Below, in pieces: positions 1 to 13,238 of a stretch of 52,262 nucleotides of DNA. This DNA is from a bacterium. GTDB lineage: Bacteria > Planctomycetota > UBA1135 > GCA-002686595. The notes under the pieces were generated by a model. It was not told the DNA's origin. It searched no databases and saw nothing but the letters and a program-made list of their open reading frames with translations. The stretch lies in the NCBI GenBank assembly GCA_024226735.1, contig JAAELL010000470.1:1-52262 (forward strand). Reading direction: 5' to 3'. Made by a program: the position numbers and the translations under genes. Every line of letters begins with the position of its first letter. Within the stretch, counting starts at the first letter, position 1.

Positions 1-492
1 CTCTCGCTTTGGTCAACTGCATAGCTCTTAACCCTACAGCATTCCTATAGCGTGACAGTAGTTTACAACCCTAGAGCCTTCATCCTACACGCGGTGTCGC
101 TCCGTCAGGCTTGCGCCCATTGCGGAAGATTCTCGACTGCAGCCTCCCGTAGGAGTCTGGGCAGTGTCTCAGTCCCAGTGTGACGGATCATCCTCTCAGA
201 CCCGCTACCCGTCATCGCCTTGGTGAGCCGTTACCTCACCAACAAGCTGATAGGCCGCAACCCGCTCCCTCAGCAGCCGCAAAGCCGCCGATTACCTTCC
301 AGTCAATGCTGACTGGAGGACCATCCGGTATTACCCACCGTTTCCAGTGGTTATCCCGGTCTGAGGGGTACGTTGGTTACGTGTTACTCACCCTTTCGCC
401 GCTTTACTCGCCCGAAGGCTTTCGCGCGCGACTTGCATGCCTAATCCACACCGCTAACGTTCGTTCTGAGCCAGGATCAAACCCTTCAGTTG
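1..492 (-). rRNA. rrs: 16S ribosomal RNA, 5' part (cut by window edge)
   Basis: Reverse complement reads as the 5' third of bacterial 16S rRNA. The 27F site (GTTTGATCCTGGCTCAG) ends at about 466, the E. coli position-338 region lies at 137-156, and the start is near 490-492. The 3' remainder lies outside the window to the left. A GGATTAGGCATGCAAG stretch close to the 5' end is typical of planctomycete 16S. The 338 site differs by one base from the standard EUB338 probe (GCAGCC instead of GCTGCC), while the rest follows EUB338 rather than EUB338-II. Confidence 0.95.
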
Positions 493-587
493 AAGTTGTT
501 TGATGCTTTGGAGTTTTTCAGTCGACCCGCCACATCGAAGCATTGGGCCGGCTGAACACGCTCACTCAGAGTTCAAAGGTCACCCTT

Positions 588-600
588 GTTTTCAAAGAGC
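588..600 (-). promoter_or_regulatory. boxA-like antitermination site in the rRNA leader
   Basis: The minus strand reads GCTCTTTGAAAAC, a very close match to the boxA element (TGYTCTTTRAANA) bound by NusB/S10 in rRNA leaders. It lies about 95 bases upstream of the 16S 5' end and downstream of the predicted promoter, the expected order. No clear boxB hairpin was identified. Confidence 0.7.
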
Positions 601-692
601 CGAACGAGGAGCACAAGGCGAGCCCCGTGGTGGTCGCTATCGACCTTTGGGGGCCTGTTTGCACAGCGCTTGGCGCCGCGTTCAGGGGGGGC

Positions 693-720
693 ATCATAGG
701 CGCTGGGGGTCCAGCGTCAA
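693..720 (-). promoter_or_regulatory. sigma70-type promoter of the rRNA operon
   Basis: On the minus strand, TTGACG (720-715) and TATGAT (698-693) are separated by exactly 16 bases. Both hexamers are one base from consensus. Transcription would start near 685 and run through boxA into 16S. The spacer carries a perfect inverted repeat, CGCTGG-ACCC-CCAGCG, whose first CG is shared with the -35 hexamer. Confidence 0.7.
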
Positions 721-1395
721 CGGGGCCCCTAGGAAAACCTGGTGGGGGCGCCACGCGCAAACGTAAACCGTTCGATAGCAATGAGTTAGGAGACGAGGGC
801 GATCTCGATTTCTCAGCCTGATGCACAGCCTCATGCCCCACTGGGGCTCGCCAAGGGGGGCCTGGGCGGCTCGAGGGGGGTCCTAGTGGCCTCGGGGGCC
901 CACAGACCTCCTTCCCATAGCCTTTCGTCACTCCGGTTTGGGCTCCGCATCGGTCGATGCACGGTCACGCCGCTTTGCCCTCCCCCGGCCCGGAGGGGGC
1001 CAGGCGGGTCCTCACTTTGCTTCTCTCGTACGAGCCGCTTCCGCCCACCGGACGTGCGGCGGATCGAGCGGCTGCGCCGCCGCCGCTCACGCGTCGTGCG
1101 TCGGCCGGGGGGCACTGGGCACTCTGGATCAACGGCTACGAAGCTGAATTCGGCAATAGGAGCTACGGAAGCGACCTGTTCGTGATTCGCGCCGCTCCGC
1201 CAACGGTCACGCTCGCGAGCGGGCGTCGCGCGTGTAGAGCACGGGTCGCGAAGTGCCATGCCTGCCGCTGCGACGGAACGACTGGGTTGGGTGGTGCGGG
1301 TTGCCGCGCGCGAGGCGGTCTTCGCGCGCGCGGTTCCTGCGCGCGCGGATTCCTCGCACGGCTACGGCGTTGCACCGCGTCACACACACGTGCGC
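721..1395. other. Gene-free stretch upstream of the rRNA promoter
   Basis: No reading frame here has recognisable protein features. The open frames are arginine- and proline-rich translations expected from GC-rich non-coding DNA. No tRNA cloverleaf or rRNA was seen. Poly-G/poly-C clusters occur around 840-900. Confidence 0.5.
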
Positions 1396-1735
1396 CGTCG
1401 CACGCTCGCCGACTCCCCCCTCTCGCTGTCCATCGACGAGCGCGGACACGTCGTCGCCGACGGCGATCTCCGCTTGCGCACGGCGAGCCCGCGGTACATC
1501 GCGGAAACGGCACGAGAAGGCGAATGGAGCTCGTTCTCGCCTCTTATGAGGAGAATGCGCAACGACGCTCACTTCACGATTCGTCGCAGCGGGTTGCGGA
1601 TGCACGTCCCGTTCGACAGACGCGAACGTGGAACTCTACGTCGCCGCGAACCTTCGCGCGCTTCCCCGAAACGGCCCGAACGACTTCGCCGCGTTCTACC
1701 GCGCCGCACGCGCGCGGCGAAACCGCGTCACGTAA
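1396..1735 (+). pseudogene. Possible frameshifted gene remnant, function unknown
   Basis: From about 1406 to 1620 one plus frame reads like protein, including SLSIDERGHVVADGDLRLRT and later MRNDAHFTIRRSGLRMHVPF, with high third-position GC. From about 1628 the coding character moves to the +1 frame (VELYVAANLRALPRNG, then NDFAAFYRAA) and ends at TAA 1733-1735. This is what a single-base indel near 1615-1628 would produce. A motif near 1474 (RTASPRYIAETA) recurs in the same frame near 1825 (RTAHPRLVAETA), 351 bases later, so a second degraded module may follow. No family was recognised and no convincing start was found. It could also be chance in GC-rich DNA. Confidence 0.3.
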
Positions 1736-1939
1736 CAACGCCGAGGTGTGCGTCGGCTGGCTCGATGGCAAGCGCGGCCGCATGGTGCGAGCCGCGCGCC
1801 GTCGGGGGCAGGCCCGAGCTGCTCTTGCGCACGGCCCACCCGCGGCTGGTGGCCGAGACCGCCGCCCCTTCGCCATCTCGCCCCAGCGCCCTCGGTAGCA
1901 GGGCTCCGCAGCGTCCGGGAGGGTGAAACTTGCGGCTCG
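1736..1939. other. Spacer between possible remnant and L,D-transpeptidase gene
   Basis: No intact gene. It contains the second copy of the RTA-PR-AETA coding motif near 1825, discussed with the neighbouring remnant. No terminator-like hairpin with a T-run follows the transpeptidase stop codon on the minus strand. Confidence 0.4.
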
Positions 1940-3394
1940 CTACGGCTGCACGACCACGCGGGCCCCGAGCGGAATGAGGTCGTACAGCACCTCGACCTGC
2001 TCGTTCCGCATCCGGATACAGCCCTGGCTGACGCGCTGACCGACGCTCGCGGGGTCCGCGGTGCCGTGAAAGCCGAACGACGTCTTCTCGCCGTCGCGGA
2101 ACCACGCGATCCAGCGGGTCCCCAGGGGGTTGTCGGGGTGGCCGTAGGGCAGGCTCGGCCCGCCCTGTGGCATCCAGCTCGGCTCGGTCTGCTTCTCCCC
2201 CACCAAGAAGGTCCCGATCGGCGTGTCGTGCCCCTCTTTGCCGATCCCGACCTCCCACGCCTGCACGACTTCGTCGCCGTGGCGGTAGAGGGCGATCCGG
2301 GAGTCGAGGTCGACGAGTACGTTGGGAGTCTCGGTCGGGATCTTCAGCGTGTCGCCAGGGTGGATGTACTTGCCGACGCGGTTGGCCTTGCGCAGGAGCC
2401 CGGCGCAGACGCGCAGTCCCGGGTGCTCGCGCGAGATCGTCTTGCGGATCGAGATCAGGCTCTCATTCGGCTGGACCTCGTACGAGATCGAGGGCCATTC
2501 GCCGCGCGGATCGAGACGGTGGTTCTCCTGCACCTCGTTGGCCGAACGCGCCCAAGCGAGGAGGAAGTCACGATGCGGACTCCACGGAGCGTCGATCTCG
2601 AGCTGCAGGAGGTCCGAGTAGCAGCGCGCCGCTTCACCGTGCATCCCCGCCCGGCGGGCGTCCTCGGCGCGCCGATCGAGCAGCACCATGCGCATCGCCC
2701 GGGCGAGCGGATCACGGCGACCGATGTCCGCGGGCACCGCGCGCGCCTGGGATCCGCCGTCGACGGCGACGCTCGCTCGCAGGAAGCCGAGCTGCGCGGT
2801 CGTCACGTCGTCCGCGCCTTCGAGCTCGGTGACGACGTCCTCGCCGTCCCCGCCTCCGCCGACCATCGCCTGCCAGAAGGTGACGATCAGGCGCCGGCGC
2901 GTCGCGGGCAGCTCACGCCCCGCACCGTCATTCAGGTAGGCCTCCAGACCGCTTGGATCCTCGCGAATCCAGGCCCCGAGAAGGACCTCGGCAGCCTCCC
3001 CACGGTCCCCCAATGGACCGCCAAGGCGGAACGTGGGCTCGTCCTCGACGGACTCGAGGCGCGCGGGCGGCGGCACGCTCGGTGCGCGCTCGCCGAGATC
3101 GTTCTCGAGCACTTCGGACACGTCGGAATCCGGCGCCGGGTCCGGGTCGACTTCGTGCTCGGGCTCGTGCCGGATCGTGGCCGGCTGCGGCTCGTGCGAG
3201 ACGACCTCCGCTTCGTGCTCCGGAGTCGGGGTCGCTTGCTCGAGGCGCTCCTCGTCGCCGGCCGCCTGGGCCGCCGGGGCGAGCTTCGGCCCCGCGACCT
3301 CGTCGGTCCCGTCTTCCGGCGTCGAAGGCGGAGCCGTGCTGACTCCGACCCAAATGAGGATGGCGCCTAGCGCCAACAGAAGCATGCCCCTCAT
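1940..3394 (-). CDS. LysM-containing L,D-transpeptidase (YkuD family)
   Basis: Predicted 484-residue exported peptidoglycan cross-linking enzyme or protein anchor. Residues 1-20 (MRGMLLLALGAILIWVGV) form a signal peptide or membrane anchor. A Glu/Pro-rich linker of roughly 100 residues and an alpha-helical region follow. A LysM-like domain spans about 305-354 (YEVQPNESL to IHPGDTLKIP), and the YkuD catalytic domain about 357-484. The YkuD signature is complete: His443 in FHGT and Cys459 in SQGCIRM. The start at 3394 was chosen because it immediately precedes the hydrophobic segment. The open frame continues upstream to 3724, but that part is Arg-rich and not protein-like. The gene stands alone between the rRNA operon and ileS. 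Confidence 0.88.
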   Translation of the reverse strand: MRGMLLLALGAILIWVGVSTAPPSTPEDGTDEVAGPKLAPAAQAAGDEERLEQATPTPEHEAEVVSHEPQPATIRHEPEHEVDPDPAPDSDVSEVLENDLGERAPSVPPPARLESVEDEPTFRLGGPLGDRGEAAEVLLGAWIREDPSGLEAYLNDGAGRELPATRRRLIVTFWQAMVGGGGDGEDVVTELEGADDVTTAQLGFLRASVAVDGGSQARAVPADIGRRDPLARAMRMVLLDRRAEDARRAGMHGEAARCYSDLLQLEIDAPWSPHRDFLLAWARSANEVQENHRLDPRGEWPSISYEVQPNESLISIRKTISREHPGLRVCAGLLRKANRVGKYIHPGDTLKIPTETPNVLVDLDSRIALYRHGDEVVQAWEVGIGKEGHDTPIGTFLVGEKQTEPSWMPQGGPSLPYGHPDNPLGTRWIAWFRDGEKTSFGFHGTADPASVGQRVSQGCIRMRNEQVEVLYDLIPLGARVVVQP

Positions 3395-3705
3395 GGCTGT
3401 TCCATCCGAACCGGTCGTCGCGCGGCCCAACCCGCGCGTCGCCGCCCTTGGTTCGCGAGCATAGCCACGCGGGAAGCCCGATCGAAACGTCTTCGAGCAG
3501 AAACGGGCGAGGTCTTGGGCCCCCAAGTCGCGCTTGGCCACGGGCATGGACCGCAGTCCAGTCAGGACCAAGCGACCCCCCAATCGCGCGCTGCAAGCCG
3601 CCCTGCTCGGTCCCAACGGCACCAGCCTCGACCAGGCAACATCCCGCTTCGGTCTTCGGCCCCCGAATCCCGCTTTCGTCTCAACGGCGTTGAACCAGGA
3701 AGCAT

Positions 3706-3742
3706 CGTAGTTGCAGGGCTGCAAAGCAGCCCTGCAACTACG
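3706..3742. repeat. Perfect 17-bp inverted repeat (AAA loop)
   Basis: CGTAGTTGCAGGGCTGC, then AAA, then its exact reverse complement. Any transcript would fold into a 17-bp stem with a 3-base loop. There is no T-run on either side, so it is not a classical intrinsic terminator. It may be a REP-like element or an RNA-processing signal. It lies between the divergent ends of ileS (stop 3965) and the transpeptidase gene (start 3394). Confidence 0.8.
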
Positions 3743-3778
3743 CGGGGGACCCCGGCACTGCCGTGTCGCAGAGGACCC

Positions 3779-3794
3779 GGAACCACGTGGTTCC
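3779..3794. repeat. 16-bp perfect palindrome
   Basis: GGAACCACGTGGTTCC is its own reverse complement. Its size suits a dimeric regulator site, but no regulator can be named. It lies 385 bases upstream of the transpeptidase start. Confidence 0.6.
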
Positions 3795-3964
3795 AGGTGG
3801 GCCTAGCGAGACGCGGTTCTGCCACGCCCCAACCGGATGGCCCTTGATCAGCGCATTCGGCTCCGGGGTTCTCAGTGATCACCTGCGGCACCAGGATGGC
3901 CCCCCTTACACTGAAAGCTAGCAGGCCGGGGGCCGAGCGGCAAATCCTCGGGCGCCTGCAGCGC

Positions 3965-7123
<3,159 letters not shown>

Positions 7124-7164
7124 GGAGCTCCTCGTTGGGAGATGCGATCGGGGGGAAGGATCCT

Positions 7165-8019
7165 TCAGGCGCCGCGGGCGCCCTCCAGGATGCGTTGGAC
7201 TCCGAGACGCGCGAATTCCTCGCGCAGGCTCTCACGGTAGCGGCCCTTGAGGCCGATCTCCGTCCGGCTCATCGAGTCGACGAGGTTCTGGACGAACGGG
7301 CTGTCGTGCGACTGCTCGCGCATCTCGGCGAGGACCGGCTTGCGTGCCTGGCCAGAGCGGAAGATGCGCTTGTAGGCGTCGCGCAGGCGGTCGCGCTCCT
7401 CCTCGGCGACGCCTCCACGCTTGAGACCGACCACGTTGACGCCGCGCACGCGGCTGTCGTGGCCCTCGACGATCATGTACGGCGGCACGTCGCGCGACAT
7501 GCGCGTCATCGCGCCAATGTACGAATAGGCGCCGATCGTGCAGAAGTGCACGGCTCCGGCCATGCCCGAGATGTTCGCGTGGCGCTCGACGAGCACGTGA
7601 CCGGCGAGCAGCACGCCGTTCGAGAGGATGCAGTGGTCCTCGATCTCGCAGTCGTGTGCGACGTGGCAGCAGGCCATGATCAGGTTGTCGTCACCGATCT
7701 TCGTCAGTCCGCCGCCCTTGACCGTGCCGCGGTTGATGGTGACGAACTCGCGGATCGAGTTGCGATCTCCGATCTCGAGCCGCGTCGGCTCGCCCTGATA
7801 GGACAGGTCCTGCGGCGCCGTCCCGAGGCTCGTCTGTCCGGTGACCACGTTGTCGGCGCCGATGCGCGTGACGCCGTCGATCACTACTTGCGGGCCGAGC
7901 CGCGTGCGATCGCCGATGCGCACCTCGCGGCCGATCACCGTGTAGGGACCGACCTCGACCTCGACGCCGAGCTCGGCGCCGTCGGCAATCACTGCGGTGG
8001 GATGAATCCGTGTCGACAT
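7165..8019 (-). CDS. lpxA: Acyl-ACP:UDP-N-acetylglucosamine O-acyltransferase LpxA
   Basis: 284-residue cytoplasmic enzyme for the first step of lipid A synthesis: transfer of a 3-hydroxyacyl chain from ACP to UDP-GlcNAc. Hexapeptide repeats of the left-handed beta-helix fill residues 5-190, and the helical C-terminal domain follows. The catalytic His is at about 122 in HVAHDC, equivalent to E. coli His125. It starts with ATG 22 bases after the lpxC-fabZ stop codon. The order lpxD, lpxC-fabZ, lpxA is a complete early lipid A cassette and shows that the organism makes, or once made, LPS. Confidence 0.96.
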   Translation of the reverse strand: MSTRIHPTAVIADGAELGVEVEVGPYTVIGREVRIGDRTRLGPQVVIDGVTRIGADNVVTGQTSLGTAPQDLSYQGEPTRLEIGDRNSIREFVTINRGTVKGGGLTKIGDDNLIMACCHVAHDCEIEDHCILSNGVLLAGHVLVERHANISGMAGAVHFCTIGAYSYIGAMTRMSRDVPPYMIVEGHDSRVRGVNVVGLKRGGVAEEERDRLRDAYKRIFRSGQARKPVLAEMREQSHDSPFVQNLVDSMSRTEIGLKGRYRESLREEFARLGVQRILEGARGA

Positions 8020-8041
8020 GGGTTCTGCCTCTACCTCTGCC

Positions 8042-9334
8042 TCAGGTCTCGATCATCGTGAACATCAAGACCGCCTCGCAGACCTTGTTGCCTGCGACGC
8101 TGCCTTCCCCCCTGACCTGCACGGTCTCGCCCTTCACCCGAAGGGTCTCGACCTCGATCCGAAGCTGATCGCCCGGTGTCACGCCGCCCCGCAGCTTGAC
8201 CTTGTCGATCGACCAAAGGACCGCGAGCTTTCCGCTGTATTCCAACCGGCGCAGGAGCAGCATCCCCGCGAGCTGCGCCATCGCCTCGAGCTGCAGGACG
8301 CCAGGCATCAGCGGCGTGCTCGGGAAGTGCCCTTGGAAGTAGGGCTCGTTGATCGTCACGTTCTTGATCCCGACCGCGCGCCGGAAGCCGTCGACCTCGA
8401 GGACGCGGTCGATCAACAGGAACGGGTAGCGGTGCGGAAGCTGGCGCAGGATCTCGCGGATATCGAGGCCCGACTCACGCTGGATCAGACCGCCGGTCTC
8501 CTTGGCCTGCATCACGTCGAGCAGCCTGCGCACGAGCTCGGCGTTCGTCTTGTGGCCCGAACGGGTCGCGATCACGTGCGCCGAGAGCCGCGCGCCCAAC
8601 AGGTGCAGGTCGCCGAGCAGGTCGAGCATCTTGTGCCGCACCGCCTCGTTCGGCATCCGCATCACGGTGTCCGGATCGCCGAGCACGACCGTGTTCTCGC
8701 GATTCGCGCCCTTGCCGAGGCCCGCCGCCTGCAGCGCCTCGACCTCTGAGGCGAGGCAGAACGTGCGCGCCGACGCGAGCTCGCGCTCGAACGTGTCGGG
8801 GTCGAGGTCCATCTGTAGCGAGCCGCTCTCGACGCCGGGCTCGTCGAAGGAGGCGACGTACTGCAGCGTCAGCCCCTCCTTCTCCGTAGGCAACGCGACC
8901 AGGGTCGCGTCGCCGTCGCGCACGAAGACGGGCTGGTCGAGCTTGAAGACCTTCGCGTCGACGCGCTGCTCGACGAAGCCCGCCTGCTTCATCAGGTCGA
9001 GGAACGGCAGCGCGCTACCGTCGAGCCCGGGAAACTCCGAGCCCGAGAGCTCGACCTTGACGTTGTCGACCTCCACGCCGGCGCAGGCCGCCAGGAAGTG
9101 CTCGACGGTCTCGATCTCGGTCCCGTCGCGCAACAAACGCGTGCGACGGTCTTTCGGGTTGTGGTAGGTGATGTGCGCGGGGACCACGGGCGCGTCCGGC
9201 AGATCGGTGCGCACGAACTCGATCCCGGTGTCCTGGGGAGCGGGCAACAGGCGTGCCTGCACCTTGTCCCCCGAATGCAGGCCCACGCCCGAGAACTCGA
9301 CGGCGGTGCGGAGCGTGCGCTGCTTGCGGTTCAA
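8042..9334 (-). CDS. lpxC/fabZ: LpxC-FabZ fusion: lipid A deacetylase plus hydroxyacyl-ACP dehydratase
   Basis: 430-residue bifunctional protein. Residues 1 to about 280 are LpxC (UDP-3-O-acyl-GlcNAc deacetylase, the committed lipid A step), with zinc ligand His79 in VEHFLAA, the HKMLDLLGD segment (second His and Asp ligands) and the HVIATRSGHKTN segment containing the general-acid His. Residues from about 285 are FabZ, with RYPFLLIDRV and the active-site helix GHFPSTPLMPGVLQLEAMAQ. The start is TTG at 9334, chosen because it overlaps the lpxD stop (TTGA) and places RTLRTAVEFSGVGLHSG, the normal LpxC N-terminus, next to it. Upstream open frame is antisense to nothing coding and overlaps lpxD. 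The same fusion is known from Bacteroidota. Confidence 0.95.
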   Translation of the reverse strand: MNRKQRTLRTAVEFSGVGLHSGDKVQARLLPAPQDTGIEFVRTDLPDAPVVPAHITYHNPKDRRTRLLRDGTEIETVEHFLAACAGVEVDNVKVELSGSEFPGLDGSALPFLDLMKQAGFVEQRVDAKVFKLDQPVFVRDGDATLVALPTEKEGLTLQYVASFDEPGVESGSLQMDLDPDTFERELASARTFCLASEVEALQAAGLGKGANRENTVVLGDPDTVMRMPNEAVRHKMLDLLGDLHLLGARLSAHVIATRSGHKTNAELVRRLLDVMQAKETGGLIQRESGLDIREILRQLPHRYPFLLIDRVLEVDGFRRAVGIKNVTINEPYFQGHFPSTPLMPGVLQLEAMAQLAGMLLLRRLEYSGKLAVLWSIDKVKLRGGVTPGDQLRIEVETLRVKGETVQVRGEGSVAGNKVCEAVLMFTMIET

Positions 9335-10374
9335 GGACCCGACTCCGCTTCGAGCTCCTCGACGCGGCGCTTGAGCTCGCGCACTTCGCGCAGCGTCTCG
9401 GCGACGCGCTTGAGACCCAAGAGGTTCTTGAGCTGTTCGGCCTTGGGTCCGGCGGGAACGCCGAACACCTCTTCGCCCGGCGCGACGTCCTTGAAGACGG
9501 CGCTCGCGCCTCCGAGCCGTGCGCCCGCACCGATCTCGAGATGGCCCGCGCAAGCCGCCTTCCCGGCGAAGATCGCGCCGCGGCCAACGCGCGTCGAGCC
9601 CGACACTGCGCTCTGTGCGAGGAACATCGCCCCCTCCCCCACCTGCACGTTGTGGGCGAGGTGCACGAGGTTGTCGATCTTGACCCCTCGTCCGATGCGC
9701 GTCGCGCCAAAGCGCGCGCAGTCGATCGTCACGTTCGCGCCGACCTCGACATCGTCCTCGAGGACGACGGTGCCCGCCTGCGGCGTCTTCTCCCAGCCGT
9801 TCGGAGTCGGCTCGAAGCCGAAGCCGTCCGCACCGAGCACCGCGCCGGCGTGGATCAAGCAGCGCGCGCCGACTCGCACGTGCGCGTAGAGCACCGCGCC
9901 GGGGTGCACGACCGTGCCGGGACCGATGTCGACGCCAGCGCCGATGGTGACGTTCGGGTGCAGCACGGCGCCGCTCGCGATCCGCACGCCGGGTCCGACG
10001 ACACACAGAGGGCCGACGGAGGCATCGCTCGCGATCTCGGCACTCGCGTCCACGACGGCGGACGCGTGCACGCCGGGCACGACGCTCGGCTGCTCGGGGG
10101 CGAAGGCCAGGATCACCCGACTGAAGGCGCGCCCCGGATCGTCACAGACGAGGAGCGCCAGCCCCTCGCGCTCGACCTCGACATCCTCGCGCACGAGCAC
10201 TGCCGCGGCACGGGTCTCGGCGAGCTGAGTCAGGTAGCGGCGGTCGGTGAGAAAGCTGATCTCATCGGGCCCCGCCTCGGCCAAGGAGGCCGGGCCGGAA
10301 ACGACCCGCGCGCCGTCCCCGGTGAGCGTTGCACCACAGAGTTCGGCAATTTCGGAGAGTGTTCGCGGAGTCAT
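9331..10374 (-). CDS. lpxD: UDP-3-O-acylglucosamine N-acyltransferase LpxD
   Basis: 347-residue third enzyme of lipid A synthesis. An N-terminal uridine-binding domain (about 1-100) is followed by a long hexapeptide beta-helix. HLAHNVQVG contains the catalytic His, and the PNGW and GADGFGF motifs are typical of LpxD. A C-terminal coiled helix of about 30 residues (LREVRELKRRVEELEAE) fits the trimerisation helix. ATG 10374 (MTPRTLSEIAEL) is preferred; an in-frame GTG six codons upstream is possible. Its stop overlaps the TTG start of lpxC-fabZ by four bases, indicating translational coupling. Confidence 0.95.
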   Translation of the reverse strand: MTPRTLSEIAELCGATLTGDGARVVSGPASLAEAGPDEISFLTDRRYLTQLAETRAAAVLVREDVEVEREGLALLVCDDPGRAFSRVILAFAPEQPSVVPGVHASAVVDASAEIASDASVGPLCVVGPGVRIASGAVLHPNVTIGAGVDIGPGTVVHPGAVLYAHVRVGARCLIHAGAVLGADGFGFEPTPNGWEKTPQAGTVVLEDDVEVGANVTIDCARFGATRIGRGVKIDNLVHLAHNVQVGEGAMFLAQSAVSGSTRVGRGAIFAGKAACAGHLEIGAGARLGGASAVFKDVAPGEEVFGVPAGPKAEQLKNLLGLKRVAETLREVRELKRRVEELEAESGP

Positions 10375-10438
10375 TCGAGAGGCACCCGACACGGGTTCGA
10401 CGGCCCCCTACTGCGCGGAGGCCTGAGCGCGCGCGTGA

Positions 10439-10467
10439 GGTGTAGCGCAGGGCCCGGGCCGTGTCAA
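10439..10467 (-). promoter_or_regulatory. Candidate promoter for the lpxD operon
   Basis: The minus strand has a perfect TTGACA (10467-10462), a 17-base spacer and TACACC (10444-10439) as a weak -10. It lies about 65 bases upstream of lpxD and just after the bamA-like stop, in the longest gap between those genes. The spacer contains the palindrome GGCCCGGGCC. The -10 match is poor, so this is tentative. Confidence 0.35.
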
Positions 10468-10470
10468 TCG

Positions 10471-10493
10471 AAGTGCAAGTACCGTGCCTGCAC

Positions 10494-10495
<2 letters not shown>
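10471..10495 (-). terminator. Small hairpin at the end of the bamA-like gene
   Basis: AAGTGCA and TGCACTT form a 7-bp stem with an 11-base loop overlapping the gene's TAA stop. No T-run follows. It could be a weak terminator or chance. Confidence 0.25.
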
Positions 10496-13234
<2,739 letters not shown>

Positions 13235-13238
13235 AGAA

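Larger units (their letters stand above)
3395..3964. other. 570-base intergenic region with two perfect palindromes
   Basis: No gene is supported. The minus-strand open frame at 3562-3891 runs straight through two perfect inverted repeats and has no family-like features. The palindromes are listed separately. The rest appears unstructured. Confidence 0.5.

Noticed and set aside
957..1926. Two long open frames (313 and 222 codons) taken as intact genes
   Set aside because: Most of their length is Arg/Pro/Ala-rich text expected from GC-rich DNA, with coding-like character only in short pieces of different frames; reported as a possible remnant instead.
3395..3724. N-terminal extension of the L,D-transpeptidase
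   Set aside because: The signal peptide starts at 3394; upstream codons are not protein-like and contain half of the 17-bp inverted repeat.
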